DNA of 64,000 nucleotides from Lithobates sylvaticus (Eukaryota; Chordata; Amphibia; Anura; Ranidae), in contig CM053032.1 in assembly GCA_028564925.1 (NCBI GenBank), positions 115,988,990 to 116,052,989 on the forward strand, given 5' to 3'. Shown here in pieces: positions 10,782 to 23,400 of the stretch (within the stretch, counting starts at the first letter, position 1; each line of letters begins with the position of its first letter). The notes under the pieces were generated by a model. The model was not told where the DNA came from and ran no database searches. It worked only from the letters and a program-made list of their open reading frames with translations. The position numbers were made by a program, and so were the translations under genes.

Positions 10782-13700
10782 TTAACGCGTAACCTCTACT
10801 ACATATTTCCATGTATTTTTAAATTCCTTCCAGGCTGCCCATTTATCCTTCACATCCCCTCCCAATTCACTCACTTCTCCTTTCTCATCTATATTCTCCA
10901 GATTTTGTATTTTGCTTATCTGGAAAATTAGATCCCTAATTCTCGGGCTCTCTACTGCTCTCCAATTTTTTGGGATTAGATTTTTTGCTTCATTTAACAC
11001 AATGGGAATTAACGTATTTTTGTATTGTTTAACGGGGAGGTCGGTCCCATGAAACAAGCATGTCCATGGGTCATCTGCCACTTCCACTCCCATGACTTCC
11101 TTTATTAGCTGACGGACTTCCTTCTAATACTTTTTGATGACGGGGCACTCCCACCAGATATGAGCTGTATTTCCCAGCTGTTTACACCCGCGCCAGCACT
11201 CTGAGGATTGATCTACTGCATATCTACTAATTGTATCGGGTGTGATGTACCACCTTGCAAGGCATTTGAAATTTGTCTCTATCAACCTATTATCCACCAC
11301 TGAACTGTGTAATAATTTTAAAATTGTCTTCACTTTCTGTGTACTACATCGTGATCCTAGATCTCTTTCCCACTTTTTTATGTAGGGCGGGTCCTCCAAG
11401 TCGTCACCCTCAATTTGTATTTTGTATATTCACCCTATGTTCTTTCTTGAGTTAGCTTTCAGACAGAGCTTTTCTAATGGTCTGTATTCCTCTTTCGCTC
11501 TTAATGGATGGGGCAATTTTTCAATAAAGTGACTCAGTTGGAGCAACCGCCACACATCAACTTTCATTAACCCAGTGTCCCTACTCAGTGTTTGAAACGT
11601 TTTAATTTTACCTTGGTGTATTATATCCTTTATTTGTGCATTTTCTTTTTTTATCCAATTTCCCCCCACTTCTTTTTTTCCCGGTGTGAAAAAATCATTC
11701 TGACTCAAATATATTAGTGGAGAGTTATATGTCCATTTTTTTAGTGCATGAATCCTATCCCAAATTTTTAATGCTGTATGTGTAATTTCATGTGTACCTA
11801 ATCCCATACTTCTATATTGTGGGGGGTTCCAAATTATTCTTCCCAACTGTGTGCCACTCATTTCTTTATCTAATCTAACCCATCTTTTTTCATTGGCCTC
11901 TTTCGCCCACTCTATCACCCGAGTAAGAACAATCGCATTGTGATATTTTTGAAAATCCGGCACCGCTAACCCACCTTTTTTGTTTCCCCTACTTAAAACA
12001 TTGAATGCTATTCTCGGTTTTTGATTATTCCATATATACTTTGATATTAGCCCTTTCAATGTTTTTAAAAATGTTTGCGGGAGTGATATGGGGAGCATTT
12101 GTAGCTTATAAAGAATCTTTGGGGCCAGCACCATCTTCGTCGCATTGATCCTGCCAATCCAGGATAGTGAGGTTACTGAGAGCTTTTTAATTTCAGTTTT
12201 AATTTCGTCCAATAAGGGAATAAAGTTAATATTATATATTTCTTTAACCGTGGGTGCTAAGTTAAATTCTTTTATCAATTTGGCTACTTCCTGCTTACTA
12301 ATGTTGATTTTTAAAATTTCGGACTTACTGGGATTTATTTTTAAGTTTGAGATCTCCCCAAATTCGTTTAACGTCTTAAGTAGGATCGGAATCATTATCC
12401 TTGGATTAGTTATATAAAACAAAACGTCGTCCGCAAACGCTGCGAGTTTGTGTTCATCTGTCCCTACCTTAATCCCTTTAATATCCTGGTTTTTTTCGGA
12501 TAGCAGACAGCAGGGGCTCAAGGGAAAGTACGAACAGCAAGGGAGATAGCGGGCACCCCTGTCTGGTGCCGTTTTTCATTGTAAATTTTGGAGAAGAAAT
12601 ACCATTGACTTTCACAAATGCCTGCGGCTCGTTGTAAAGAACCTCAATCCATTTGATCATCCGGGGGCCAATTCCCATAGTCTCCAAGGTTCCGACCATG
12701 AGTCCCCAGTCTACCCTGTCGAATGCTTTTTCAGCATCCATTGACAGGAGTAGACCTGGGGACCCACCATCCTCCAGCACCCGGAGCAAGAGGAGGGAGC
12801 GCACCCCATTATCCCTCCCCTCTCTCCCCGGAATGAATCAAACCTGGTCCGGATGGACAAGGTCGGTCAGCCTCTCCTTCAGCCTGGACGCGAGTACCTT
12901 AGCGTATAATTTAGTGTCCGCATTTAGGAGAGCTATGGGCCTGTAACTTGAACAGAGTGTACTATCTTTACCCTCTTTCAGAATAAGCGTTATTGAAGCC
13001 TCCCATCTTAAATTCTGACCCAAGACCGTTCATGTACTTAACCAGCCTTGGAACTAGAATTTTGCTGAATTTTTTAAAGTAGATAAAGGTGAAGCCATCT
13101 GGGCCCGGACTTTTGCCTAATTCTGTTTCTTTCAGGGCTTTGTATATTTCCTCTTCAGTAATAGGGCTATCTATATAGAGCCTTTCCTCTTCTGACAGGC
13201 GGGGCAATTTACTTTTTTCCAAAAACCCTTTCATTTTCTCTGACCTCCTTATGTCCTGTATTTCTTTCTTGCCCACCGAATATAGAGCTTCATAATAATT
13301 TTTAAACACTTCGGCTATCTCCCTTGATGTATGTACCATCTCCCCCCTCTTATTTTGAATTTTTTCAATATAGTTTAAAGCTTTCTGTTTTTTTAACTTC
13401 CCTGCTAAGTATTTGCTTGTCTTATTTTCCATACGGTATCTCTCCCTCGACCTTTTATTAATTGTCCTATTTATTTCCTGTTCTGTCAAGTCTTTAAGTT
13501 CGTCTCTCTTTTTAACCAATAAATGAAAAACTTCCTGCTGTTGCCCGTTTAGTTTCTTATGTTCTTGTTCTAATCTTTGAATCTCATTAATTACCGTCAG
13601 CGTTTGTCTTTTTTTTTTCTCTCTTTTCTCCGGCGCCGATGGAGATGAGGACACCCCGAATGTACACTTTATGCGCCTCCCATAGGGTGGCACTGGAGAT

Positions 13701-14580
13701 TCCCTCTGTGTCATTGATACAAAAAAAAAGTTCAATTTCCTTCTGTATCCGTTCCACCGCTTTTCCATCTCGCAAGAGATTTTCATCTAATCTCCAGCTA
13801 AACGGTTGCCTTTGTGTTCCGGGTATCCCAATCCTCATCGACACTGGAGAATGATCTGACAGTGTAGAGATTCCTATCTGTGTGGACTTGACTTGGTCCA
13901 GCATTCTATGTTCCAACACAATATAATCCAATCTCGAATACGTCCCGTGCACAGGGGAGAAGAAAGTATAATCCTGTATTTTCTCATGTTGTACCCTCCA
14001 CACGTCAATCAGTTGACATTTTTTCATCTTTAGTTTGATCTTTCTTAGTAAACCCTTACTTGTCCTTTCTTGTTAAAAAAAAAAAACCCTAACTTGTCCC
14101 CTGTGCCCGGGACGTACAATCCTGCTCTGGGTCGAGACAAAAATTAAAGTCCCTGGCCAATATAACCTCCCCTATCTTAAATTTAGCGAGTCTATTTAGA
14201 ATCTGTATTAGGAAACCTATGGGGTTTTTATTAGGGCAATATACATTTGCCAGGGTCAAAGTCCTATCACCTATTTTACCCTTAAAAAACAAAAAACGTC
14301 CATCAGGGTCTGTTAACCTGTCGATCAATGTAAACCTAATCTGTTTCTCAAGACCAATTGCTACCCCCTTCGCCCTACTTATAGGGGAATCCGCATAGTA
14401 CCACATCTGATAATTTTCAGAGTTCAATTTAATGTTTGTTTCCAGGGATAAATGGGTTTCTTGAAGAAACACCACATCTGCTCTAAGCTCCTTTAATTCT
14501 TAATTTTTTTTTTTTTTGGACCTCTTAAACAGAGAATTTAGCCCCTTCACATTATAGGTTACCAAATTAAATTCTGTCAT
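10782..14580 (-). pseudogene. L1-C ORF2 (endonuclease and reverse transcriptase)
   Basis: ORF2 begins near 14,580 (FNLVTYNVKGLNSLFKRS). Endonuclease: FLQETHLS, then LARDFNFCLDP near 14,130 (canonical AGDFN, so a key Gly is replaced), SDHSPVSMRI near 13,850. Reverse transcriptase: GKSPGPDGFTFIYFKKF near 13,100, SSYRPIALLNADTKLYAKVL near 12,930, LLSMDAEKAFDRVDWG near 12,740, NGTRQGCPLSPLLFVLS near 12,560, FADDVLFYI near 12,430. An open run of 363 codons covers the palm, thumb and C-terminal region (12,521-11,430). The Cys block CWRGCKQLGNTAHIWWECP is near 11,170. Several frame changes and at least two stops make it inactive. Confidence 0.88.
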
Positions 14581-15165
14581 CTAAAAGCTCTAAATAAGGT
14601 ACTACGCTTTTTTCCTAATTCCAGCCCCTTTCTGTTTAAGCTCCTTTGAATTTGCAAGGTGGGTCTTTTCCCTCCCTTCCCCCTATACTCCCCCCCCACC
14701 CACTTCCCTCCCTCCCTCCCTCCCCCCTCCACCCTCTCCCACCCACCCCCCCCCTTCTCCCACCCCCTCCCCCCGGCCATCTCCCGGCCTTGGCTCTATA
14801 GTTGGACACCCAATCTTTGCCAAACCAGTAAGCCTTTTTGCCCTAGGGTGTGGCTCTGACTGCGGCCGTCTGTTTCAGTCCCCCCTCTATCTGCTCCCAA
14901 GGAGTGCAGACAGGGGTGGGAGTGAACATTCTTCTAATACCCCTAACCCCATACAGGCCTCCGATCTATTTATCACTTAGTTTTTAACTTCCAAAACCCC
15001 ACCCTACCTTTTGGATCGTACTTGAATTTAAACTTTCTTTTGGGTTTTTAGGTTTATTTGTTTTTTGTGACCTTCCCTTCATTTTCCCCTCTATGAGCTT
15101 TTTTCTCCCCAGGGTGATCCTTCTTTCTTTCTTATTCCACCTCTTCTTCTGCAGTATTTACGTTT
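14581..15165 (-). other. L1-C spacer upstream of ORF2
   Basis: A plus-strand C-rich block (14,660-14,780, CCCTCCCTCC runs) and further pyrimidine-rich sequence, matching the position of the L1-B inter-ORF spacer. No gene is seen. ORF1 should follow but is not found. Confidence 0.55.
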
Positions 15166-15768
15166 AGGATAAAAAAAAAACCTGTATTGGGGGTTTGGGG
15201 GATAACCTTTTGTACTTTGCGTACTGTTTTGACCTCCTTGTGAAATTATAAAGTTGTTCTAGCTCTAAGTCTCTGCGCTCGCACCTCCCCCTTAGGATAT
15301 ATTCGGGTGCTATACTCAGATGCTCAAGTCGGTACAGAGTTGTCTCAATGGATCTCCCAGCATTGATCATACGCTGATTTAACAAGGGGGTCCATTTAGC
15401 GTGGCGGGGGATCGATTTGTCCCAACCAGTTAATGAAGTAGGCACCTCCGGGCTCAATATAAGTACTCTTTTTTCGCCCTGATCTGTGGGATGCCCTCGG
15501 CTATGCCCTACTATAGACTTCAAATGGGAACCCGGAAGCTCCTGTGTCACTCTCTCAATTAGGGCGTTTCGTGGTTATATTATGCATTCCTTCTGTAACC
15601 CCCCACTCGGTCCTAAAACAGTAGATGGGATACAATTCCAATTTAGGATTGGGATACGTGCTGTAATACAAAAGAGGGCGATTCCAACTGTCCTTTTCAA
15701 TAAAATTGTACGCCGTATTGGAATTTACCTTCCCCCAAACCCCCAATACAGGTTTTTTTTTTTATCCT
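15166..15768. mobile_element. 603-bp element with 36-bp terminal inverted repeats
   Basis: It starts AGGATAAAAAAAAAACCTGT and ends with the exact mirror; the repeat continues through ATTGGGGGTTTGGGGG for about 36 bp per end (15,166-15,201 and 15,732-15,768). The interior carries a minus-strand open run (15,164-15,550) that matches no protein I recognise. I could not identify a target duplication, so the superfamily is unassigned. Copying of an inverted fragment within L1-C is an alternative. Confidence 0.6.
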
Positions 15769-15819
15769 GTATGAGCTTGCTTTATCAGAAAGTACAATAT
15801 GTTTACAGCCCCTTTTTTT

Positions 15820-16700
15820 CCAACTGTGAAATAAAGTCCCCAGGCACTTCAGTAAAGACACAGGAATTCTATGAATAGCATAGATAGCATGATGTTCCTA
15901 CCACAGCTGAATTATCGACCGTAATGAGAGAAAAAGCTATTTGTTTCTCCTTTACCTGAAGTCTTTATATGCATATATATACTATGTATCCATATGTATG
16001 TCGTTTATTTGCGTCCGCTGAGTTTTAAATCGCCAAAAATACCACATACCTTCTGGGTCCTTTAAAGGTTTTCAATCTTTAAACCACTCGGCAGTACAAG
16101 GCCTAAATGATCACCTAGGGAGTGGAGGAGGGGATATACGGTACCTTCCACTGTCCCCCAAGGGGCCCCTACACTCCACTCTTCAGGTACCAGTTCTCTT
16201 CTGATCTCTCCAGGCCGCTGCTATTGCTGTGTTGCTGTTTTAATAAGCCCACACAAGATTTCCTTGTCAGATTGTTCAGTTCATTTATTAAATCTTTTGA
16301 AACGCCTTGCTTTTTTGACAGTAGAATTAAAGTCCCCAGCCACTTAAAACGAAACACAGGAGAACCATAGATGATAGAAAGTGTTCGTATTCCAAGTGAA
16401 TTACATACTGTGATGTATTTAAGGCACTGTTTGTTTCAGCAGTCTTTTGTCTGTATACTTATAAACACCAATCCCGTATAAGCATGAGCATATCATATAC
16501 CCTGTCACACAGCTGCACCCGCCTAAATTTACATTCACAGAGTATTTCACATACCTTCCAAGTCCTTTTAACATTTTTGCAATCTTTGTATATACCTGTG
16601 GCATAGGTACAGGCCAAAAATGGTTACCTGAACGTGGAGGAGGATAGCTTCCACTGTCCTCCGGGGGACTAGTCACTTTAATTTCTGCTGTGAGCTAACC
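15820..16700 (-). promoter_or_regulatory. L1-C 5' UTR: two tandem units of about 500 bp
   Basis: The block AAAGTCCCCAGGCACTT near 15,833 recurs as AAAGTCCCCAGCCACTT near 16,330. The order of other matches is kept: ACACAGGA, CACATACCTTC, AGGAGG...CTTCCACTGTCC. The units are about 498 bp apart and diverged. They lie at the 5' end of the L1, where other L1 families carry promoter monomers. A promoter role is inference. Confidence 0.65.
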
Positions 16701-17174
16701 ATTCCTCAGCACACAGATCCCCTCTGACCTCACTCACTCTGCTTCTTCCAGCTTGGGCGCTCAGTTTTGTTTTTCAAATCATATGAGCGAGAGAAAGATA
16801 ACGCATCAGCTTGGTCTGCGGTAGGTAAGGAGCGAGGCAAGCGGGGGGGGGGGGGAGGGTAAGCGGCAAACAGCACAAGCGAGCTACAGCTGTGACAGAG
16901 CTCAGTCAGCTTCTATCTCCACCATCCCACTTAGAGCGCGCTACTCACCGCCCAGCCCGCCCGGTTCGTCCGCCGCTCCTCAGAGTGTAGTGTGCTGAGA
17001 CATTCGGAGCGTCTGCCTGCAGGTTCTAGGGGAGAGCTTGCGTCCCTCGGAGCTCAGCGTTCTCTCACCACGCTTCGCTCCAGCTGATACTCCAGGACCT
17101 CTGCCATCTCCTCCCACAGACACCGCTATCAGGCCCCTCCCCTACGTCCTGCGCATCGTCGTTTCCGCAGTCCG
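16701..17174 (-). other. L1-C GC-rich 5' end
   Basis: Non-coding, GC- and CpG-rich (for example GCGAGGCAAGCGGGGGGGGG near 16,840, CCGCCCAGCCCGCCCGG near 16,950), ending at the insertion edge. It has the composition expected of an L1 5' leader. Confidence 0.5.
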
Positions 17175-17330
17175 GACCGGTCACATCCTAATCCAAGGGG
17201 AGGGGACTGGAATAAGACCCTCCTCCAGATGGAGCTAAAATGGATATACCAACTAAAGGCGACTTTACCTCCAGGCTTCAATGAAGCCATATGTTCCTTG
17301 ACGGTTTTTCTTCTGGGGGAATGGAGAAAT
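17175..17330 (+). pseudogene. Penelope-like coding end, continuing past L1-C
   Basis: Minimal translation reads DRSHPNPRGGDWNKTLLQME, then LKWIYQLKATLPPGFNEAI. This is what follows the GIY-YIG domain in Penelope-like proteins and continues the frame broken at 10,563. The remaining 3 kb to 20,469 is 3' non-coding. Confidence 0.8.
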
Positions 17331-17878
17331 AAATAAATATAAAATTACTCTAAACAAATCCCTTTTTTTCTTTGATCTATCAACTCCTCTCCCTCGGGAC
17401 ATTTTAGACTCACACAAGCCTATGCATCCATATATCCATGTATACATTTGCATGTATTCACATGCACACATATGCATTTGTTCACTTGTAATGTATATAT
17501 AATGATCTATTGCACTTGCAATGTATGTAAACATTTATATGCCGTATGTATGTCCTCTTATGATCTATGTTGGATGTTGTACACATTGGTAATTTCTACA
17601 CTTACTGTATGTGTGCTCATCCTCATATATCATCTGCCTATTGGATATAATGATTGTCTTATTACTATCCTTATACTTGCTGCCTCTATATTGTGACTCA
17701 CCCTCTGTATATAATATTTTGCGCTGTCCTTTGGGCTTTTTTCTGCCAGCAGATTTGGGCATCCCTACATTCCTATAATCTTTCCCTAATGTTTAGATAC
17801 TCAACATGATAACACTCTGTTAAAGTGCTAAACTACTTTACTATTGGGTAACTTATTCATACTGTCCACACTTTAAGG

Positions 17879-18767
17879 CAGGGGTGCCCAACCTTTTAAA
17901 GAGCGAGGGCCTCTTAAGCGACTTAGTAACCAGTCGCGGGCCACAATGAGTGGAGCTGGCGAATGACAGGTCCATGTCCGCCCTGCATATGCAGAGCGGA
18001 CACGGACATGGTTCGCTGTACTCTATGGGCCCTCCGATCTGATCTGCCATTATGGAATGGATTGGAGGTAGGTGGGTGTACACAGCCACAAGTCTGTTTA
18101 CATCTGTGGCTCAATAGAGGTGAACGGAGGGTCCGATTAGGTCAGACCAATCATGCCAAAGGGGCCTAATACTGCTTTCACACTGACGCGCTGTGGTTTA
18201 CCTGCACTGCAGGTGCAGTGCAGTACACCTGTGACTTTCCTGCGGGTTAGCTGCACTTTGCCAAGACTTCTATTATATCCTGCAGGTGTGGTGCACTTTC
18301 TGAAAGCTCACCACACCTGCAGGTAATAACAGAAGTCTATGGCTCAGTGCAGGTAACCCACAGGTGTTCTGCGCTGCACCTGCGGATCAGTTTGACAGCA
18401 GCCCAGTAACCACTGCAGAAGAGAGATACCCATATATACACTGTGATTTTAGTAATAAACTTACCTTTAATAACAGTCTTCCATTCAGGTACTGCCGGTT
18501 GTTGCTGTCCCAGGCAGAGTGCATTTGGTATCACTCCGCCTGTGACAGGAGGCATGTCTATACAGGAAGCATCGGTTTATGCAGCTCTGTAGCCACTTGC
18601 TTTCTCTACCACCGGCTTCATTAATAACACTGATGCTCTGGGATGGTGGGTTGGCAACCCACAATCTGGGCTTGCCAACCTGCCATCCCAGAGCAGGAGG
18701 TCGCGGGCCACATCAGAGGGCTCCGCGGGCCACATGTGGCCCCCGGGCCACTGGTTGGGCACCCCTG
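17879..18767. mobile_element. Non-autonomous hAT element, 889 bp, perfect 8-bp TSD
   Basis: Ends are CAGGGGTGCCCAACC and GGTTGGGCACCCCTG, an exact inverted pair. The 8-bp direct repeat CTTTAAGG flanks it (17,871-17,878 and 18,768-18,775). It has no transposase; the interior holds partial palindromes near 18,180-18,390 built on ACCTGCACTGCAGGTGC-like sequence, perhaps a further nested MITE. Confidence 0.93.
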
Positions 18768-19868
18768 CTTTAAGGTGTTATGTACATATATGTATAGTCC
18801 ACGGATTGCAAACCCTGCTCCGTTGTACCTGATCTAAGAGAGTTTTTTCCTTTTCCCCACCGTTGTCTGGGGCTGCCCCTCTGAACCGCCCGGCACACAA
18901 AGCCGCTAGGTCATTGGTTTGACTGGGGTGGCGTCAGGGAGGTTGCCTGGGCAACCTACATCTTAGCCCACAACCTCCATATTGCCACTCCGGCGGACAT
19001 GCGCTGTCCGCCGGCTGAGGCATTGTGTGTCGGTGGGATGGGAGTGTGCGACGTCGGCCGTGCACCCCTTTTCCAGGGAGCCGTCATAGGCTATCCCACT
19101 CGGCCGCTCTTCACACATCAGCTGTTCGCAATTACTTGCGACGGCTGATTGTGAACCGGCCAATATAAACCAGGATCCAGCACACTCCCACGTTCAGCAG
19201 TGTGTAGCTGGATGTTGGGACGTGTAGCTGGATCCATTCTGATTGCGTATCTAGGTGAGGTTTTTTGGATATATATACTTGTTCCCCCCTCTTTTTCAAA
19301 CTTAAATCTTAATCTCTGCATTATCTGTGGGCTGTAGCTCTTTCAAAAGCGCCTAGGTGTCACATTACCCATGGGCTTCTACTATTTATCTCATTATTAT
19401 TATTATTATTTGCCACATTATGGAGACTCCCTGACAGACCTACTTCCCATGGGTATGTCAGTGAGATACCAAGTTAATACATGCCATCTTTTACATATAT
19501 ATACAAATTAAATAATAATAAATATAAAAAAAATAAACAAACTATTAACTAATCAAAATATTTGTGACCCAGATCTTTTGCTCTACTATGCGATATAAGT
19601 ACTTTTTGTAACTGTAGTACAATTAATTATAGTTGGATGAAATTTAAATAACTATATATATTCATCTACTTTATAGTGAATGTGGGTGGCTCCCATATAC
19701 AGGCCAGGTCTCCGTTTGAATCGGTGCACTCTGTATTTGCAGGTACTTTTAATACTTTTACCCCATTTAATATATATCATATTATTCAACCAATCTGATA
19801 CTGTTCTTACGCCCATTTCCTCTATATGTGTGCATATCGTGCATGTATATATGCATGCACATGTGCGC

Positions 19869-19869
<1 letters not shown>

Positions 19870-19942
<73 letters not shown>
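19870..19942. repeat. (AT)n microsatellite
   Basis: About 36 uninterrupted AT dinucleotides within the Penelope-like 3' region. Confidence 0.97.
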
Positions 19943-19948
<6 letters not shown>

Positions 19949-20483
19949 TGGTTTATTTATAGGGGTTCCTTTATTTGGCTCCAGTGTGTTCGGTTGGCCA
20001 GCTTTTGACTATCAGGAGTGGAAAATTATATTTAACCCTCTCTATGACTTCAACATCAACCATGTATGAAAAAATTCTATTCTGATGCCCCCCCTGCTTT
20101 AAGACAGAGCCCAACTGACACAAAAAAACAACCACAGGCTGTGTATACGCTTTTAATGTGAATAGTTGCAACATTGAAAAAACATTTCACCCAGTACTAT
20201 GTAAGTTAAATCTGTTTAAATGCAAACCTATATTATGTTTTGGCAAAAAAAACTTTCATCTAAAAGTGTCTGACTGTATGCTTTGTGCTCTAGATGAATC
20301 CCTCCTTTTTGGGGTTCCTTTCTGCGTTCAGTAACTCAATGTTTGCAATTTATCATGTTTAAATTTCAATAAATAACAATCTTTTTTTAATTGAGTACTC
20401 TATCATTACGCTATTTAACATTGTGTGTTGCCTTAAAAGTCCACCCAGGGGAACCCCCTTTTCTTTTGACAACTCCATGGAAC

Positions 20484-23400
20484 AGGCATATCCAGGGATC
20501 TTCTGGTATTTCTTTATTTGTGATGTCTTTTATTAGTTTAAGAATCTTTTTCCAGAATTGCTTAATAACAGGGCAGTCCCACCATATGTGGGCCATTGTA
20601 CCAACTTCTTTACATCCCCTCCAACAATTCGGGGATTCCCCTGGTTGAAATTTACTCAACTTTTCCGGGGTGGCGTACCACCTTGCTAGGCATTTGAAAT
20701 TCATCTCGGCCGTCTTAGAATCTTTAGCTGAATTATGTGTTAATTGAAAGATTTTATCTATAATATGTTTATTTCTTTGTGTCCCTAATTCTAGTTCCCA
20801 TTTCTTAATGAATGGCGGGACCTCCTCCCCCGCATTACTTAAAGCTTTATATATTCGAGCTATGTTATTGCGAGACTTCCCCCTCTCACAAAGAAACTCG
20901 AGGGGTCTAAGCTCCTTCATTTCCCTTACAGGGAAGGGGAGCTTCTCTATAAAATGCTTGAGTTGGAGGTACCGCCATTCATTTAACTCAAATAACTCAG
21001 TGTTCTTTTTTAAATCAGTGAAAGTGCTTATTTTACCTCTTGTCAATATGTCTTTTAACTGTGCTGTATCTTTTTTTTTATCCAGTTCCCTGCTATTGAA
21101 TTTTTCCCCGGTGGGAATTATTCATTATTTTTTAAATAAATCAAGGGTGAGTTGTATGTCCAGTTTTGTTGCCTATGCACCTTGTCCCAAATTTTAAATA
21201 CATTGTGCGTTAAAGTGTATGTGTTTGCTCCCAGCCTCCTACACTGTGGAGGGTTCCAAATTTCTTTGCTTAACTGTGTACTACTCATTGTGATTTCTAA
21301 TTTAACCCATCTTTTTTAGTTTCCTGCTATTGCCCATTCCACCACCCGTGAAAGTATGACTGCGTTATAGTATTTATTAATATTTGGGGCAGCAAGTCCC
21401 CCCTGTTTCTTCCCCCTTTCTAAAACAGTGGACGCTATTCTTGTTTTTTTGTTTTGCCAAATGCATTTAGTTAAGATCGATTTTATAGTTTTAAAATATA
21501 CTTGTGGGAGTGGGATTGGTAACATCTGAAATTTAAATAGTATTTTTGGGATTATAACCATCTTTATTGCGTTGATACGCCCAAACCAGGGCAAAGGTCG
21601 AGTTGCAATTTTTTTTGTCTCCATCTTGATTTCGTCCAACAAAGGAATATAATTTAAATGATAAGATTTCCTCAGAGAACTTGTTAATCTTATGCCTAAA
21701 TATTGTAGACTATTTTTCCATGGAAATAGGAAAGCCCTTTTCAGGTCCTCTTCTTCCTGACTATTGATATTAATCTTCATGATTTCCGATTTCGTCATAT
21801 TAATTTTAAAATTTGATATGTCCCCATATATTTTCAAAATTTTCAGGAGATTTGGCAGTGTGGTCCTGGGTTCCGAGATGAAGAATAGAACATCGTCGGC
21901 AAAAGCGGCCAGCTTATGTTCTTCGCCTCCCATTTTAATGCCCTTCACGTCTGGGTTATTACGGATTGTCGAAAGTAACGACTCTAGCGTCAAAACAAAC
22001 AGGAGCGGTGATAGAGGGCACCCCTGCCTTGTTCCATTCCTCATCTCGAAAGGCAGGGACATTGTGCCGTTAATTTTTACACAGGCCGATGGGTTTTTGT
22101 ATAATACTTGTATCCACTTTAATATCTTAGGTCCCAGGCCCATTGTTTCCAGCGTTTTTATCATGAGACCCCAGTCTACCCTGTCGAACGCTTTTTCAGC
22201 GTCGATCGACAGGAGTAGCCCTGGGGTCTCACTGCTTTTAATAGCCTGAATGAGGAACATTGCTCTAACCCCATTGTCCCTCCCTTCCCTCCCTGGGATA
22301 AATCCGACCTAGTCCGGATGGATCAGGTCGGTCATCCATTCTTTTAGCCTTGTTGCCAATACCTTGGCATAAAGCTTTACATCTGCATTTAGGAGGGCTA
22401 TCGGCCTGTAGTTTGAGCATAGCGACTTATCTTTCCCCTCTTTCCAAATGACAGTGATGGATGATGCTAAGGCTTCCTTTCCCATGTCGTAGTTATCTCC
22501 CAACCCGTTCATGTACTGGCATAATCTGGGGATTAGTTTCTCTCTAAATTTTTTAAAATACAAGATCGTGAACCCATCCGGGCCTGGGCTTTTCCCTGGG
22601 GCAGAGTCATTTAGTGCTTGGCGAACTTCTTCTTCTGATATGGGTCTATCCAACAGAATCTTATCACTTAATGAGATCTGGGGTAGTTTTGCATTGCTCA
22701 AAAATTCTGTGGTCTTCTCCCCTTCTGTTTTATCCTTACTGCCCTTCTGATTTATAGAATATAGGGCACTGTAGTAATTTCTAAACTCTTCTGCAATTTC
22801 TTTGGTTTTATAGAGTATTTCCCTGTTTTTATTTAGAATTTTTTCTATGAAATTAATTTCTTTTTTTTTCCTCAGCATATTTGCCAAGTGCTTGCCCGAT
22901 TTATTCCCCCCCAGAAGTCTTTCTTTAGCCATTCTATGGAATGTTTTATTAATCTCCTGATCCATAATATCTCCGAGTTCCTCTCTTTTGCATACAAGCT
23001 GATGAAATACCCCCTGATGTTGACCCTTATGTTGTTTATGTTCTTGTTCTAATTTTAAAATGTCCTCTGTCAGGGCCTTCCTTCTCTTTTCCCTTTCTGC
23101 TTTTTCCCCGGTCGCAATGGAGATGAAAATGCCTCTAATGTAGGCCTTGTGGGCATCCCACAGGGTGGCTCCCGAGACATCTCCAGTATCATTGGTTTCA
23201 AAGTACTGTTCTATTTCATCCTGGATTTTATCCACTACCTTCTCATTTTGGAGAAGGTCCTCGTTTAATCGCCATGTATACGGTTGTCTTAAGGGGCCTG
23301 GAATCTCCATCCTCATTGTTACCGGGGAATGGTCCGAGATCGTCGCTATTTCAATGTTTGTTGTAGTGATCTGATCCAGTAATTTATGTTCTATCCAGAT

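Larger units (their letters stand above)
10564..17174 (-). mobile_element. L1-C: youngest L1 in the nest
   Basis: Minus-strand L1 with its A tail as poly-T at 10,564, inserted in the Penelope-like frame with an imperfect duplication (GATCGGATACATCC at 10,550-10,563, GACCGGTCACATCC at 17,175-17,188). ORF2 covers about 10,780-14,580, followed by a G-rich sense spacer, a 603-bp inverted-repeat element (15,166-15,768), two tandem 5' units of about 500 bp, and a GC-rich 5' end. No ORF1 is recognisable. Confidence 0.88.
9817..20469 (+). mobile_element. Penelope-like element, 5'-truncated, split by L1-C
   Basis: Inserted in the L1-B ORF2 end with the 14-bp duplication CAACTCCATGGAAC. The first piece (9,817-10,563) encodes the end of the reverse transcriptase region and a GIY-YIG endonuclease; the second (17,175-20,469) opens with the continuing reading frame and then the long 3' non-coding region. 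L1-C (10,564-17,174) separates them, with an imperfect 14-15 bp duplication GA[T/C]CGG..ACATCC. A hAT element (17,879-18,767) and an AT microsatellite are also inside. Confidence 0.87.
17331..20469 (+). other. Penelope-like 3' non-coding region
   Basis: AT-rich and without genes. It contains the hAT element at 17,879-18,767, a 73-bp AT microsatellite near 19,870, an ATT run near 19,391, and a small inverted motif near 19,120-19,160 (CAGCTGTTCGCAATTACTTGCGACGGCTG). The right boundary is set by the repeat CAACTCCATGGAAC at 20,470. Tyr/Ile frames over the AT tract are artefacts. Confidence 0.65.

Noticed and set aside
14577-14859. Gly/Trp-rich and Pro/Ser-rich frames
   Set aside because: They are translations of a C-rich/G-rich simple tract in L1-C.
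15164-15550. 128-codon minus-strand frame
   Set aside because: It lies within the 603-bp inverted-repeat element, includes its terminal repeat, and shows no recognisable domain or codon signal.
19680-20069. 129-codon open frame with a long Tyr-Ile run
   Set aside because: The run is the translation of an (AT)n microsatellite inside the Penelope-like 3' region.
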